DNA of 64,000 nt from Hymenobacter psoromatis (GTDB lineage Bacteria > Bacteroidota > Bacteroidia > Cytophagales > Hymenobacteraceae), in assembly GCA_001596155.1 (NCBI GenBank), contig CP014771.1:1860001-1924000 (forward strand), given 5' to 3'. Below the pieces are notes generated by a model, which did not search any database, was not told where the DNA came from, and worked only from the letters and a program-made list of their open reading frames with translations. This document shows positions 49,724 to 58,735 of this stretch, in pieces. The position numbers were made by a program, and so were the translations under genes. Numbering within the stretch: the stretch's first letter is position 1; every line of letters starts with the position of its first letter.

Positions 49724-50614
49724 TCAGTAAGTTTTGGTCATGTCGTCGGGCACTACTAGTATATAGTCGGCCAAGTCAACATTCTCCTTGTTCAGCTGCT
49801 GCAACTGGCTCTGGGTTAACATGCTGATAGTTTTGATGCGCAAGGCTGGCTTGCCCGCCCGCAGGTAGGCCACGATGCCATCGTGGTGGTCGGAGTGATA
49901 CGAGCCATTCAGGTGCAGCAGCGTTTGGCCGGGGCCGAGGCTGCGCCGGATGTAGGCGGCCATCGTGGCATCTTTCAGCGCCTGTGCCTGAATAATGTTG
50001 CGCGCCCCGCCGCCGCCGTGGGCCGAAGCGTCGCCACCAAACATGGCGGCCATATTCTTGTAGCCCGGCAGCTCGTAATCAACTGGCAGGGGTAGGGGCG
50101 CGAAGTACGCCTTTTCCTCGGCGGGCAGCTGGTCGAGAGCCGCGAGGGAGCCGCGCGCTACCTGCTGGGCGTAGCGGCGCGGCACGTTGGTGCCAATGAT
50201 TGGCACCTGCGCGGCGCGCGCCCATTGCAGCAGCGGCCGGTAGTCGGTGGCATAGTTGGGCCAGGGCCGGCTCTGGCGCTCAAAGGCCGAGTCGGGCAGC
50301 GTGCCGGCGGCGTACTGCGCCACCAGCGGCTGCACGTCGCGCTCAAACATCTCCAGGCCCAGCACCAGCTTGCCGGGGCCTTTCAGCCGAGCTAAATCCT
50401 TGGCCACCTGCAGTTCCAGCCAGTGCGCGATGGGGTCGTTGTGCTGCTCACCAAAGAGCACCACGTCGGCCTGCGCCAACTGGCTGAGCATCTGGTCATA
50501 GTCGGCGGGCTGGCCCTGGGCGGTGAAGAGGCGGTAAGCCGGCCGGTCGCCGGCCGGCGCGAAGGCCAGCAGGGGTAGCAGCAGGAGGAAAATCAGTTTT
50601 TGTAGCATATTCAT
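49724..50614 (-). CDS. ChaN-family haem-binding/iron-regulated protein
   Basis: The 296-residue protein begins MNMLQKLIFLLLLPLLAFAP, a signal peptide without a clear lipobox. The ChaN fold (related to the TIKI/EreA group) is shown by VVLFGEQHNDPIAHWLELQV, LVLGLEMFERDVQPLVAQY, RPWPNYATDYRPLLQWA and LLHLNGSYHSDHHDGIVAYL. Relatives bind haem or act in iron uptake; some are proteases. ATG at 50614 and 50608 are both possible. The first codon touches a long inverted repeat. Confidence 0.85.
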   Translation of the reverse strand: MNMLQKLIFLLLLPLLAFAPAGDRPAYRLFTAQGQPADYDQMLSQLAQADVVLFGEQHNDPIAHWLELQVAKDLARLKGPGKLVLGLEMFERDVQPLVAQYAAGTLPDSAFERQSRPWPNYATDYRPLLQWARAAQVPIIGTNVPRRYAQQVARGSLAALDQLPAEEKAYFAPLPLPVDYELPGYKNMAAMFGGDASAHGGGGARNIIQAQALKDATMAAYIRRSLGPGQTLLHLNGSYHSDHHDGIVAYLRAGKPALRIKTISMLTQSQLQQLNKENVDLADYILVVPDDMTKTY

Positions 50615-50732
50615 TTGTCATTGCGAACACGACGAAGTGAAGCGCGGCAATCCTTCCTGCACGTCGGGGTTGCTACCACAACGCAATAGGAAAGATTGCC
50701 GCGCTTCGCTTCGTTGCGTTCGCAATGACAAA
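50614..50732. repeat. Inverted repeat element of the CATTGCGA family
   Basis: Arms of about 44 bp begin TTTGTCATTGCGAACACGAC and match their complement with four differences. It lies between the ChaN and ABC permease genes on the same strand. Same family as 14601-14703. Confidence 0.9.
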
Positions 50733-50753
50733 CGCTTAGGCATGGCTCCTTGT

Positions 50754-52145
50754 TTATTCCTTATAAAACATCCACTTCGACAACTCTCTATACGTCACCT
50801 TCTTGCCATACATCAAAATCCCTACCCGGTAGATGCGGGCCGCTACCCACACCGTGCCCACGAAGCCCACGATAAGCAGCCCAATGGAGAGCGCCAGCTG
50901 CCACGCCGGCACTCCAAATGGCAGCCGAATAACCATTGCCACCGGCGAGGTAAAAGGTATCATCGACATCCAGAAAGCCACCGGCCCGTCGGGGTTGCGC
51001 AGAATGACCGTGAAGCCTACGATGTAGCTCAGAATGAGTGGCATCGTGATGGGAAGCATAAACTGCTGGGTATCGGTCTGGTCGTCCACGGCCGCGCCCA
51101 CGGCCCCAAACAGCGCGCTGTAGAGCAGGTAGCCGCCCAGGAAGTAGGCGATAAAGCCAAAAACAATCGTCCAGATTGGAATATTGAGCTTGTGCACCAT
51201 CTCAACCAGGCCGCCAACGGCTCCGGCACGCTTGGCGGGGTTCATCTGCTCGGCCGAGGCGGCGGCTCCGTCAGCCAGTGGCGACGAGCTGGCCGACGGC
51301 CCCGCGGCGGCTGGGCCAGCCGGGGTAGTGGTAACTACCTCCGTTTTAGTGGTTTTGTCGCTCAGCAGCAGCGGCACTACCACTGCGGTAGCGCCCCACG
51401 AGAGCAAGCCCCACAGCAAAAACTGCGTGAGGCCGACCCCCGCGATGCCCACGATTTTGCCCATCATCAGGTCAAATGGCTTCACCGCCGACAGCATTAC
51501 TTCCATCACGCGGCTCGACTTCTCCTCCCCTACCCCCCGCATTACCTGCACGCCATAGAGGAAGATGAAAAAATAGATGAGCACGGCCAGCGCCGAGGCG
51601 ATGCTGGTGGTTACGCCCGAGTTGCTGTCCTTTTCCTTACCCGCCTCATCCACGCTTACCGAGTTGAGCGGCACCTTGGCCCGCAGCTGGTCAAGCTGGG
51701 TCTGGGTTAAGCCCGACTTCTGCATTTTCAGCTCGGCAAAGGCATTGGTGAGGGCCGTTTGCACCCGGCTTTCCTTGTTGAGGCTGATGTTGCCTTTGCC
51801 AAAAAACTGCACGCCCTGGGGGTCGTTCTGGCTCAGGCCGGCGGGTAGGTAGAGCAGGCCAGCGTGTTTTTCCTTCTGAAAATTCTGCTTCGCCGTAGTC
51901 AGCGAGCTTTCTACGGGCAGGAATTGCAGCTGCGGCGTCGATACCAAATGGCTGGCGATGTTCAGGCCGCTGTCGTCGCGCACATCAATGATGTCAGTCG
52001 TCTCATCCGACTGCGCAATTTTGGCAACGAACAGCCCGAAGCCGGCAAAGAGCAGCGGCACGAGCAGCGTAAGCACCACAAACGCCCGCTTAGTTACGCG
52101 GGTCAGGTATTCGCGCTGGGCAACGAGTAAGAATTTGGAGGCCAT
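50754..52145 (-). CDS. ABC transporter permease, ABC-2/NatB type
   Basis: The 463-residue protein has a first membrane helix (VVLTLLVPLLFAGFGLFVAK), an extracytoplasmic region of about 150 residues and five or six more helices (for example YFFIFLYGVQVMRG and IVFGFIAYFLGGYLLYSALF). This is the plan of ABC-2 permeases like NatB. The ATP-binding gene lies 4 bp upstream, so the pair is one exporter. Its substrate is unknown; sodium or small molecules are possible. Two units may form the transporter. Confidence 0.9.
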   Translation of the reverse strand: MASKFLLVAQREYLTRVTKRAFVVLTLLVPLLFAGFGLFVAKIAQSDETTDIIDVRDDSGLNIASHLVSTPQLQFLPVESSLTTAKQNFQKEKHAGLLYLPAGLSQNDPQGVQFFGKGNISLNKESRVQTALTNAFAELKMQKSGLTQTQLDQLRAKVPLNSVSVDEAGKEKDSNSGVTTSIASALAVLIYFFIFLYGVQVMRGVGEEKSSRVMEVMLSAVKPFDLMMGKIVGIAGVGLTQFLLWGLLSWGATAVVVPLLLSDKTTKTEVVTTTPAGPAAAGPSASSSPLADGAAASAEQMNPAKRAGAVGGLVEMVHKLNIPIWTIVFGFIAYFLGGYLLYSALFGAVGAAVDDQTDTQQFMLPITMPLILSYIVGFTVILRNPDGPVAFWMSMIPFTSPVAMVIRLPFGVPAWQLALSIGLLIVGFVGTVWVAARIYRVGILMYGKKVTYRELSKWMFYKE

Positions 52146-52149
52146 AGGT

Positions 52150-53112
52150 TTAGAGTAAAGCGTTGGCGGTTTCGTTCAGGGTCTCGGGCATAGTTTCGCG
52201 CACGCGCCGGATAAAAATCTCGTTGATGCTCGGAATCTGCTCGCGGAAAGCTTGTATTTGCACCTGCCCCAGCAGGAAGCGCAGCAGGTCGTTGGGGGTA
52301 GTGCCGGCGTGCAGCTGAATGCGGGCGTAAAAATGGCTGTTTTCGCGCTCCCGCTGCTCCACCACCTCAAAATCGGGGTGGGCTACGATGAGCTGCCCTT
52401 GCCCTTCGACCTCGTAAGTATTGGTTTTGAACTGGTTGCGGATGACGCTCACCGGCCCGTCGAGCACCTTGCGCGAGCGATTGATGAGGGCGATGCTGTC
52501 GCACATCTCCTCCACCGATTCCATGCGGTGGGTTGAAAAGATAATGGTCGCGCCCTCGTCGCGCAGCCGCAGAATCTCGTCCTTAATCAGGTTGGCATTT
52601 ATGGGGTCGAAGCCCGAAAACGGCTCATCGAGGATAATCAGGCTGGGCTCGTGCAACACGGTAGCAATAAATTGCACCTTCTGCTGCATGCCCTTGCTGA
52701 GGTCTTCCACGTTTTTTTCGGCCCAGGCCTTGAGGTCAAAGCGGTCGAGCCAGCTTTTGATGCGCTGCACGGCATCGGTGCGGGATAGGCCGCGCAGCTG
52801 GGCCAGGTACAGCAGCTGTTTGCCCACTTTCATCTTTTTATACAACCCCCGCTCCTCGGGCAGGTAGCCAATCTGGCCAATGTGGCTCGGGTTCAGCCGC
52901 TCCCCGCGAAACAGAATTTCGCCCGAGTCGGCCCCTGTTATCTGGGTAATGATGCGAATGAGCGAAGTTTTGCCCGCGCCGTTGGGCCCGAGCAGCCCAA
53001 AGATGCTGCCTTCGGGCACGACCAGGCTCACGCCATCGAGGGCAGTGTGGGCAGCGTACTGCTTATGCACGTCGCGGGCTTCCAGAATGGGCCGGGGGGT
53101 AGGGCTTCGCAT
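52150..53112 (-). CDS. ABC transporter ATP-binding protein, NatA type
   Basis: I use the ATG at 53112 (MRSPTPRPILEARDVHKQYA), because the upstream 24 codons run through a CCTACCC tract and lack family similarity. The 320-residue protein has Walker A GPNGAGKTS, LSKGMQQKVQ signature, Walker B SLIILDEPFSG and a C-terminal extension of about 90 residues typical of the DrrA/NatA group (DUF4162-like). It energises the permease downstream, which starts 4 bp after its stop. Confidence 0.92.
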   Translation of the reverse strand: MRSPTPRPILEARDVHKQYAAHTALDGVSLVVPEGSIFGLLGPNGAGKTSLIRIITQITGADSGEILFRGERLNPSHIGQIGYLPEERGLYKKMKVGKQLLYLAQLRGLSRTDAVQRIKSWLDRFDLKAWAEKNVEDLSKGMQQKVQFIATVLHEPSLIILDEPFSGFDPINANLIKDEILRLRDEGATIIFSTHRMESVEEMCDSIALINRSRKVLDGPVSVIRNQFKTNTYEVEGQGQLIVAHPDFEVVEQRERENSHFYARIQLHAGTTPNDLLRFLLGQVQIQAFREQIPSINEIFIRRVRETMPETLNETANALL

Positions 53113-53201
53113 AAAAAGAAGGGGGTAGGGTGGTAATGTAAATGTAGTAGCCATCAGTGGCGAACGGCAAGCCCGGTTTCTCAAACCGTTGAAAGCGGCC
53201 C

Positions 53202-53879
53202 CTAACCGGTAAAATCGGGCCCTGAGCTGGCGTTGGTCAGAGGCTCGTTGTCATCCAACTCGTGCAATTGCCCTTCAAGCCGGTCGAGGTGCTGGCCGTA
53301 GAGGCGCTGAAGGTTCCAACGGGTTACTGGCACTACCAGCACTTGCATTAGCCCACCAGCTGCGAGCACTATGACTACGAGTAGTAGCAGCCGGCCCCAT
53401 TGCAACTGTTCGTTGTGCGCTAGTTCTTGGCCGATACGAACCAGTTCCCGACCGAGTGGTAGGCCGAGCACTGTCAACATAGTAATCGGCACCATACCCA
53501 ACGTCAGGCGGTAATTGAAGCGCAATAGCTGCCGAAGTCCAGCGCAAAGTAGTCCCAGGTGACTGCGCACGTTGCCAGTCGTTTCGGTCATTTGACGCAA
53601 TACATCCAGAACCCGATAGTAATAGTACAACAGCCCTAGAGCAAGGAGCAACGTTAAGTAAGGAAGTAAACCAAGTTCTGGCACATAAGGTAAAAACCCG
53701 ATTGTGAATGCGGCTACTACTACCATCAGGGCCATTTCCCAGTGTGCGCTACGGCGCATTTTTTCTACTACCCCTCCCCGTTGGCGGGTCAGCAAGGCAC
53801 CTAACTGAGCAGGCGTAAACTTTGCCGAAGCTGCCGGCTCGGGCTGCTGCCACTGGCGGCGCAGGTCATCAAGTTCCAT
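53202..53879 (-). CDS. Membrane protein partner of ECF sigma factor
   Basis: The 225-residue protein starts MELDDLRRQWQQPEPAASAK, a cytoplasmic segment common in Bacteroidota proteins encoded behind ECF sigma factors. Four membrane helices follow, such as MALMVVVAAFTIGFLPYVPE and LLLLVVIVLAAGGLMQVLVV. It has no recognisable anti-sigma domain but its position 20 bp after the sigma gene argues for that role. GC content is lower than in neighbouring genes. Confidence 0.65.
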   Translation of the reverse strand: MELDDLRRQWQQPEPAASAKFTPAQLGALLTRQRGGVVEKMRRSAHWEMALMVVVAAFTIGFLPYVPELGLLPYLTLLLALGLLYYYYRVLDVLRQMTETTGNVRSHLGLLCAGLRQLLRFNYRLTLGMVPITMLTVLGLPLGRELVRIGQELAHNEQLQWGRLLLLVVIVLAAGGLMQVLVVPVTRWNLQRLYGQHLDRLEGQLHELDDNEPLTNASSGPDFTG

Positions 53880-53899
53880 AATTAATCAGTTCTAAAAAT

Positions 53900-54406
53900 T
53901 TAAGCACGAACCAGTTGGCGGCGCAGCTTTTCCTGCACCCGGTGCATCTTCACGCGCACGTTGTTCTGGGTAATACCCAGGATATCGGCCATCTCGTCAT
54001 ACGGCCGGTCTTCCAGATACAGGAGCACGAAAGCTTTGTCCACGTCCGAAAGCCGGTCGATGGCGCGGTAGAGCGCGGCCGTTTCTTCGGGCTCGTAGAG
54101 GTTGCTTTCAACGGGCTGGGCCAGGTGCCAGGCTTCGTCCTCCACGCTGACCGAAGCCGGCCGACGCGTGCGCTGGCGCAGGTTGGAGATGGCCACGTTT
54201 AGGGCAATGCGGTAGAGCCAGGTGCTGAGCTTGGCATCGGGCTGGGGCACGTAGCGCGGCCAGGCCCGCCACAGTTGCAGCACGATTTCCTGGAACAAGT
54301 CCTGCCGGTCGTCGGCGTCCTGGCAGTAGAGCCGGCACACGCGCCGCACCAGTGGCTGGTAGTCATGCAGGGTAGCCAGAAAATCAGCAGAAGGGGCGGC
54401 GCTCAT
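53900..54406 (-). CDS. ECF RNA polymerase sigma factor
   Basis: The 168-residue protein shows region 2 as YCQDADDRQDLFQEIVLQLW and KLSTWLYRIALNVAISNLR, and region 4 as LSDVDKAFVLLYLEDRPYDE with MADILGITQNNVRVKMHRVQ. It is a group IV sigma-70 factor. The membrane protein gene behind it is the likely regulator. The ATG at 54406 is a good start. A nested inverted-repeat and terminator element lies upstream. Confidence 0.93.
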   Translation of the reverse strand: MSAAPSADFLATLHDYQPLVRRVCRLYCQDADDRQDLFQEIVLQLWRAWPRYVPQPDAKLSTWLYRIALNVAISNLRQRTRRPASVSVEDEAWHLAQPVESNLYEPEETAALYRAIDRLSDVDKAFVLLYLEDRPYDEMADILGITQNNVRVKMHRVQEKLRRQLVRA

Positions 54407-54460
54407 GCGAGTAAAGGTGTTTCGGGAAGGTATATCGCCGGAGTCACTCGCGCATTACTT

Positions 54461-54653
54461 GTCTAAACCACGGATTCGACGGATTTTTTGGATTAGTCGG
54501 ATTTCGTGGACGATAAGTATTACCAGGGCTGCTTCAGCGGTCGCCAGCCCGACTTGCTAAAACAGAAAAGGCCACCCGCTGGGGTGGCCTTTTCTGTTTC
54601 TACGTCCACAAAATCCGATTAATCCAAAAAATCCGTCGAATCCGTGGTTCAGA
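54461..54653. repeat. Inverted repeat element with a nested terminator
   Basis: Arms of about 48 bp (CCACGGATTCGACGGATTTT within 54461-54510, complement at 54605-54653) enclose the perfect terminator at 54559-54600. It fills the spacer between dnaJ and the sigma factor gene, both on the minus strand. Relatives: 29391-29583 and 59326-59513. Confidence 0.93.
54559..54600. terminator. Terminator inside an inverted repeat element
   Basis: AAACAGAAAAGGCCACCC, loop GCTG, GGGTGGCCTTTTCTGTTT is a perfect 18-bp stem with T runs on both strands. It ends transcription from dnaJ before the sigma gene. Confidence 0.93.
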
Positions 54654-54657
54654 TAAT

Positions 54658-55803
54658 TTATTGGAAGTACTCCTTTACCTTCTCAAAAAAGCCTTTCTCA
54701 TTCTTGCCGGGATGCGGCGTGAAGTTGTCCGACTCGCGCAGCTTTTCCAGGATTTCGCGCTCCTGACTGCTCACGTTCTTGGGCGTCCACACATTCAGAT
54801 GAATGAGCTGGTCGCCGCGGCCGTAGCCGTTCAGGTCCTTAATACCCTTGCCGCGCAAGCGCAGGATTTTGCCCGGCTGAGTGCCGGGGTCCACCTTTAT
54901 TTTGACCTTGCCCTCAATGGTAGGCACCTCCAGGTTCGCGCCCAGCGCCGCATCCATAAAGGAGATATACTGCTCAAACATGATGTTGTTGCCATCGCGC
55001 TTGAGAAATTCGTGCGGCTCTTCCTCAATCTGGATGAGCAAATCGCCAGGCACGCCGCCGCGCTCGGGAAAATTACCTTTCCCGCTCATGCTCAGCTGCA
55101 TATCGTTGGCGACGCCGGCTGGAATGTTGATGGGAATGACTTCCTCATGCAGCTGGCGGCCTTCGCCCTTACACACGTCGCAGGCTGTGCTTATTGTTTT
55201 GCCTTCGCCGTGGCAGGTAGGGCACGTGCTGGCGCTCACCATCTGACCGAGCATCGTGTTCACCACGCGCTTAGTCTGGCCGGTGCCCTGGCAGGTGGCG
55301 CAGGTTTTGAGCTCGGTGCCGTTTTTGGCACCGGTGCCGCTGCACGGCTGGCAGGCCACGTAGCGCTTCACCTTGATTTTTTTCTCGACGCCGTTGGCGA
55401 CTTCCTCCAAATCAAGCTTCAGCTTGATGCGCAGGTTGGAGCCTTTCTTCACGCGCCGGCCGCCCTGGCCGCGCCCGCCGCCGAAGAAGCCTTCGAAGCC
55501 CCCGCCGCCGCCACCAAAAATATCGCCGAACTGCGAGAAAATATCCTCCATGTTCTGCGCGTGGCCGCTGCCGCCGCCGCCCTGGTGGCCAAACCGGTCG
55601 TAGCGCGCCCGCTTGTCGCCGTCGCTCAGTATCTCGTAGGCCTCCGCGGCTTCCTTAAACTTGTCCTCGGCCGTGGGGTCGTCGGGATTTTTATCAGGAT
55701 GATACTTGATAGCCATTTTGCGGTAGGCCGACTTGATAACGTCACCTTCCGCATTTTTTGCTATCCCTAATACTTCGTAATAATCGCGCTTTACGGTTGC
55801 CAT
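54658..55803 (-). CDS. dnaJ: Chaperone DnaJ
   Basis: The ATG at 55803 (MATVKRDYYEVLGIAKNAEG) gives 381 residues. The J domain has the HPD motif (YHPDKNP), followed by a Gly/Phe-rich stretch, four zinc-finger repeats (CQPCSGTG, CATCQGTG, CPTCHGEG, CDVCKGEG) and the two C-terminal substrate-binding domains. DnaJ delivers clients to DnaK and stimulates its ATPase. grpE lies upstream on the same strand with an inverted repeat between; dnaK is not in the window. Confidence 0.97.
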   Translation of the reverse strand: MATVKRDYYEVLGIAKNAEGDVIKSAYRKMAIKYHPDKNPDDPTAEDKFKEAAEAYEILSDGDKRARYDRFGHQGGGGSGHAQNMEDIFSQFGDIFGGGGGGFEGFFGGGRGQGGRRVKKGSNLRIKLKLDLEEVANGVEKKIKVKRYVACQPCSGTGAKNGTELKTCATCQGTGQTKRVVNTMLGQMVSASTCPTCHGEGKTISTACDVCKGEGRQLHEEVIPINIPAGVANDMQLSMSGKGNFPERGGVPGDLLIQIEEEPHEFLKRDGNNIMFEQYISFMDAALGANLEVPTIEGKVKIKVDPGTQPGKILRLRGKGIKDLNGYGRGDQLIHLNVWTPKNVSSQEREILEKLRESDNFTPHPGKNEKGFFEKVKEYFQ

Positions 55804-55827
55804 TGCTGCAAATATTTTATCATAATT

Positions 55828-55928
55828 GAACGTCATGCTGAGCTTGTCGAAGCATCTCACTTGGGTCGTTGGGATTACTACCCCGAGCGACCCAAGCGAG
55901 ATGCTTCGACAAGCTCAGCATGACGTTC
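55828..55928. repeat. Inverted repeat element between grpE and dnaJ
   Basis: Arms of 41 bp (55828-55868 and 55888-55928, starting GAACGTCATGCTGAGCTTGT) differ by one base. A grpE-dnaJ transcript would carry this hairpin, which could change the ratio of the two proteins. Confidence 0.95.
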
Positions 55929-55953
55929 TTGACTTTTTGTTACTTCTTATTAC

Positions 55954-56523
55954 TTATTGTCCCAGTACCACCTTGGCGTGCCGGATAACCTTATCGCCTA
56001 AGTAGTAGCCTTTTTCAATCTCATCAACAATCTTGCCGCGCAAATCGTCGCTGGGCGCCGGAATCTGCGTGATGGCCTCGTGCAACTCGGCATCGAAGTC
56101 GCCGCCTTTGGTATCCATCGGCACCAAGCCCTTCTGCTGCAAGGTTTTATTAAGCTTAGTGTAGGTGATATCGAGCGCGTTTTGCAGCGCGGCCGGGTCC
56201 TGGGTGCCGTGCGTATGCTGCCGGGCGCGGTCAAAGTCATCGAGCACGGGCAGCAAGGCCACCATCAACTCCTGGTTAGCGGTTTTGAAAAGGTCGGTGC
56301 GCTCCTTGGCGGTGCGGCGCTTGTAGTTCTCAAACTCGGCGGCCAGGCGCAAGTATTTGTCTTTCAGCTCGGCCAGGTCAGCTTCGGCGCGGGTAGTGCC
56401 CTCGCTGGCACCAGCGTCGGGGGTAGTAGCGTCGGTGGCAAGGTCTTGCTCGCCGGCAGTGTGCTCGGCGGTGCTATCGGTTAGTGGCTGGTCGTCAGGA
56501 TTCATATGATTATCGTCGGTCAT
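55954..56523 (-). CDS. grpE: Nucleotide exchange factor GrpE
   Basis: I use the ATG at 56523 (MTDDNHMNPDDQPLTDSTAE); the one at 56505 is also possible. The 189-residue protein has an acidic disordered start, a long helix (LAELKDKYLRLAAEFENYKR and RTAKERTDLFKTANQELM) and the C-terminal beta-domain with FDAELHEAITQIPAPSDDLR and KGYYLGDKVIRHAKVVL. GrpE releases ADP from DnaK and works with DnaJ encoded downstream. Confidence 0.96.
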   Translation of the reverse strand: MTDDNHMNPDDQPLTDSTAEHTAGEQDLATDATTPDAGASEGTTRAEADLAELKDKYLRLAAEFENYKRRTAKERTDLFKTANQELMVALLPVLDDFDRARQHTHGTQDPAALQNALDITYTKLNKTLQQKGLVPMDTKGGDFDAELHEAITQIPAPSDDLRGKIVDEIEKGYYLGDKVIRHAKVVLGQ

Positions 56524-56633
56524 TTTCTGGAAAAAATGGCGCAATCGGCTAGTGAAAGGAGTTCCCATAGGGGTACTGCTTCGGGCGCAAGGAGTTTGCC
56601 AAAGACAGCGAGGCTGCCAGTTTGGCACTTAAC

Positions 56634-56776
56634 AGGGCTTACGCAAAAGACGGCTGTCATTGCGAGCAGCGCGAAGCAATCGCACTAAAACGATACTCAC
56701 GCCAGTCGAGCATCCGTCACTCTGAAGCCATTGCCGCGCTCCTTTCCCAATGACAGCTGTCTTTTGCATAAGTCCT
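56634..56776. mobile_element. MITE-like element with 29-bp terminal inverted repeats
   Basis: Ends AGGGCTTACGCAAAAGACGG (left, 56634-56662) and AGGACTTATGCAAAAGACAG (right, reverse strand, 56748-56776) match at 26 of 29 positions. AAC lies directly outside both ends and may be a target duplication. It is 143 bp long and has no ORF. The interior carries the CATTGCGAGC/GCGAAGCAATC motif of the other repeat family. The rest of the spacer between obg and grpE (56777-56879) is AT-rich and shows nothing else. Confidence 0.65.
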
Positions 56777-56879
56777 AACCTAATAAGAACAACAAAGAAT
56801 TTCCTCTGTTATAAATCAGGTTCCATCTTGGCAGCCGTTTAGTATATCATTATGAACCCATCCGTAACGCAGAACTAAT

Positions 56880-57875
56880 CTACTCGTGTAGAGCGCCCCA
56901 AATCATATCCTTCAGCGGCTGGATATTTTTGTTGGTCAGGCTGGAGATAAACACCGTGGGCGGCATATCGGGGGGTAGGGAAGCGAGCAGGTCGGCTTCC
57001 AACTCCTCATCGAGCATATCGGATTTGGTGATGGCCAGCAGGCGCTTTTTGTCCAGCAGGTCGGGGTTGTGCTGCTCCAGTTCGTTGAGCAGCACCTTGT
57101 ATTCGGCGGCGATGTCTTTGCTGTCGCAACTCACCATAAAGAGCAGCATGGAGTTGCGCTCGATGTGGCGCAGGAAGCGCGTACCCAGGCCCTTACCCTC
57201 GGCCGCGCCCTCGATGATGCCGGGAATATCAGCCATCACAAACGACCGGAAATCGCGGTAGGCCACCACGCCCAGGTTGGGCACCAGCGTAGTAAAAGCG
57301 TAATCCGCAATCTTGGGCTTGGCCGCCGAAACCACTGATAGCAAGGTACTTTTGCCGGCGTTGGGGAAGCCCACGAGGCCTACGTCGGCCAGCAGCTTCA
57401 GCTCCAGAATCACCTGCTCCTCCACGGCAGGCTCGCCGGGCTGGGCGTACTGCGGCGCTTGGTTAGTGGAGGTTTTGAAGTGGTCGTTGCCAAGGCCGCC
57501 GCGCCCGCCGGGGGTAAGGATGCGGCGCTCGCCCTCCTGAGTGATTTCGAGCTTTATCTCGCCGGTTTCGGCGTCGCGGGCCACCGTGCCGAGCGGTACT
57601 TGGATGACGATATCTTCGCCCTGTGCGCCGGAGCGCAGGTTGCCGCCGCCGCCCTCTCCATCCTGGGCAAAAAGGTGCTTGCGGTATTGCAGGTGCAGCA
57701 GCGTCCAGAGTTGCGTGCTGCCTTCCAAGATAATGTGGCCGCCCCTACCCCCGTCGCCGCCGTCGGGGCCGCCGTTGGGCAGGCCCTTGGCCCGGAAGAA
57801 GTGGTGCGAGCCCGCGCCGCCCTTGCCCGAGCGGCAGTTAATTTTTACGTAGTCGATGAAATTATTATTAGCCAC
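56880..57875 (-). CDS. obg: Obg GTPase
   Basis: The 331-residue protein starts at a GTG (57875). The Obg fold is seen as [20 protein letters not shown] and [19 protein letters not shown]. The G domain follows with [10 protein letters not shown] (P-loop), FTTLVPNLG (switch I), [23 protein letters not shown] and ISSLTNKN. It lacks the OCT domain and is at the usual short length for Bacteroidota. Obg acts in 50S ribosome assembly and stress signalling. Confidence 0.96.
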   Translation of the reverse strand: MANNNFIDYVKINCRSGKGGAGSHHFFRAKGLPNGGPDGGDGGRGGHIILEGSTQLWTLLHLQYRKHLFAQDGEGGGGNLRSGAQGEDIVIQVPLGTVARDAETGEIKLEITQEGERRILTPGGRGGLGNDHFKTSTNQAPQYAQPGEPAVEEQVILELKLLADVGLVGFPNAGKSTLLSVVSAAKPKIADYAFTTLVPNLGVVAYRDFRSFVMADIPGIIEGAAEGKGLGTRFLRHIERNSMLLFMVSCDSKDIAAEYKVLLNELEQHNPDLLDKKRLLAITKSDMLDEELEADLLASLPPDMPPTVFISSLTNKNIQPLKDMIWGALHE

Positions 57876-57915
57876 GGAAGGGGTAAGTAAAAAGGTATAG
57901 AAGATGAAGGAAAGA

Positions 57916-58017
57916 GAACGTCATGCTGAGCCCCGCGAGGCATCTTGCTCGCGCCGTTGGAGTTAATAACTCAACGATTCGAGCGAGATGCTTCGCGGGG
58001 CTCAGCATGACGTTCTG
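57916..58017. repeat. Inverted repeat element between adk and obg
   Basis: Arms of 37 bp (57916-57952 and 57981-58017, starting AGAACGTCATGCTGAGCCCC) match with two differences. Same family as 55828-55928 and 26805-26905. Confidence 0.95.
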
Positions 58018-58046
58018 TTTGGACGCTTACGGCAAGGCGGCTTTAA

Positions 58047-58670
58047 TTAAGCCTTTACCTCGCGCGTAGCGGCGGCCGAAGCCGCCTTTTCAGCGGGTTG
58101 GTGCTTGTTGATAATGTCGCTGATTTGAGCGAAGATGCTTTCAATCTCGCCAATGCCGTTGAGCGGGTGAAACTTTTGTTGATTGGCGTAGTGGCCAGCT
58201 ACCTGCGCCGTTTCGGTATTATAGACCTGCACGCGGCGGCGGATTTTGGCCTCGTCCTGGTCATCGGGGCGGCCGCTGGTTTTGCCGCGCTCCAGCAGGC
58301 GCTTCACCAGCTCCTGCTCGCCTACTTCGAGGGCCACCATGCAGGCTACGCTCGTGTTGTGCTCGGCCAGCAGGTGGTCGAGGCTTTCGGCCTGGGCCAC
58401 GGTGCGCGGAAAGCCGTCGAAGATGAAGCCCACCGCTTGCTTATTTTTCTCCAACGCGTTGCCAATCATGCCAATAACCACGGCATCGGGCACGAGCAAG
58501 CCTTCGTCCATCAGCTTTTTGGCTTGCAGGCCCAGGGCGGTGCCCTCGGCAATTTGGGCGCGCAGCAGGTCGCCGGTGCTCAGGTGCACGAGGTGATACT
58601 TGGCAATGAGCTTCTGGCTTTGGGTGCCTTTGCCCGCGCCGGGCGGGCCGAAGAGGACGATGTTATGCAT
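58047..58670 (-). CDS. adk: Adenylate kinase
   Basis: The ATG at 58670 (MHNIVLFGPPGAGKGTQSQK) is fixed by the P-loop GPPGAGKGT at residues 8-16. The 207-residue protein has HLSTGDLLRAQ, GFIFDGFPRTVAQAE and RGKTSGRPDDQDEAKIRRRV; the LID is of the short form without zinc cysteines. It interconverts ATP, ADP and AMP. An extra Ala/Lys-rich C-terminal tail (EKAASAAATREVKA) goes beyond the usual end. hpt lies 65 bp upstream. Confidence 0.96.
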   Translation of the reverse strand: MHNIVLFGPPGAGKGTQSQKLIAKYHLVHLSTGDLLRAQIAEGTALGLQAKKLMDEGLLVPDAVVIGMIGNALEKNKQAVGFIFDGFPRTVAQAESLDHLLAEHNTSVACMVALEVGEQELVKRLLERGKTSGRPDDQDEAKIRRRVQVYNTETAQVAGHYANQQKFHPLNGIGEIESIFAQISDIINKHQPAEKAASAAATREVKA

Positions 58671-58735
58671 ACAAAAACGGGGATTGGGCGCGAACGCCAA
58701 GGCGGGAGGGGGTAGGAGGCCTACGGAAAACGGGG

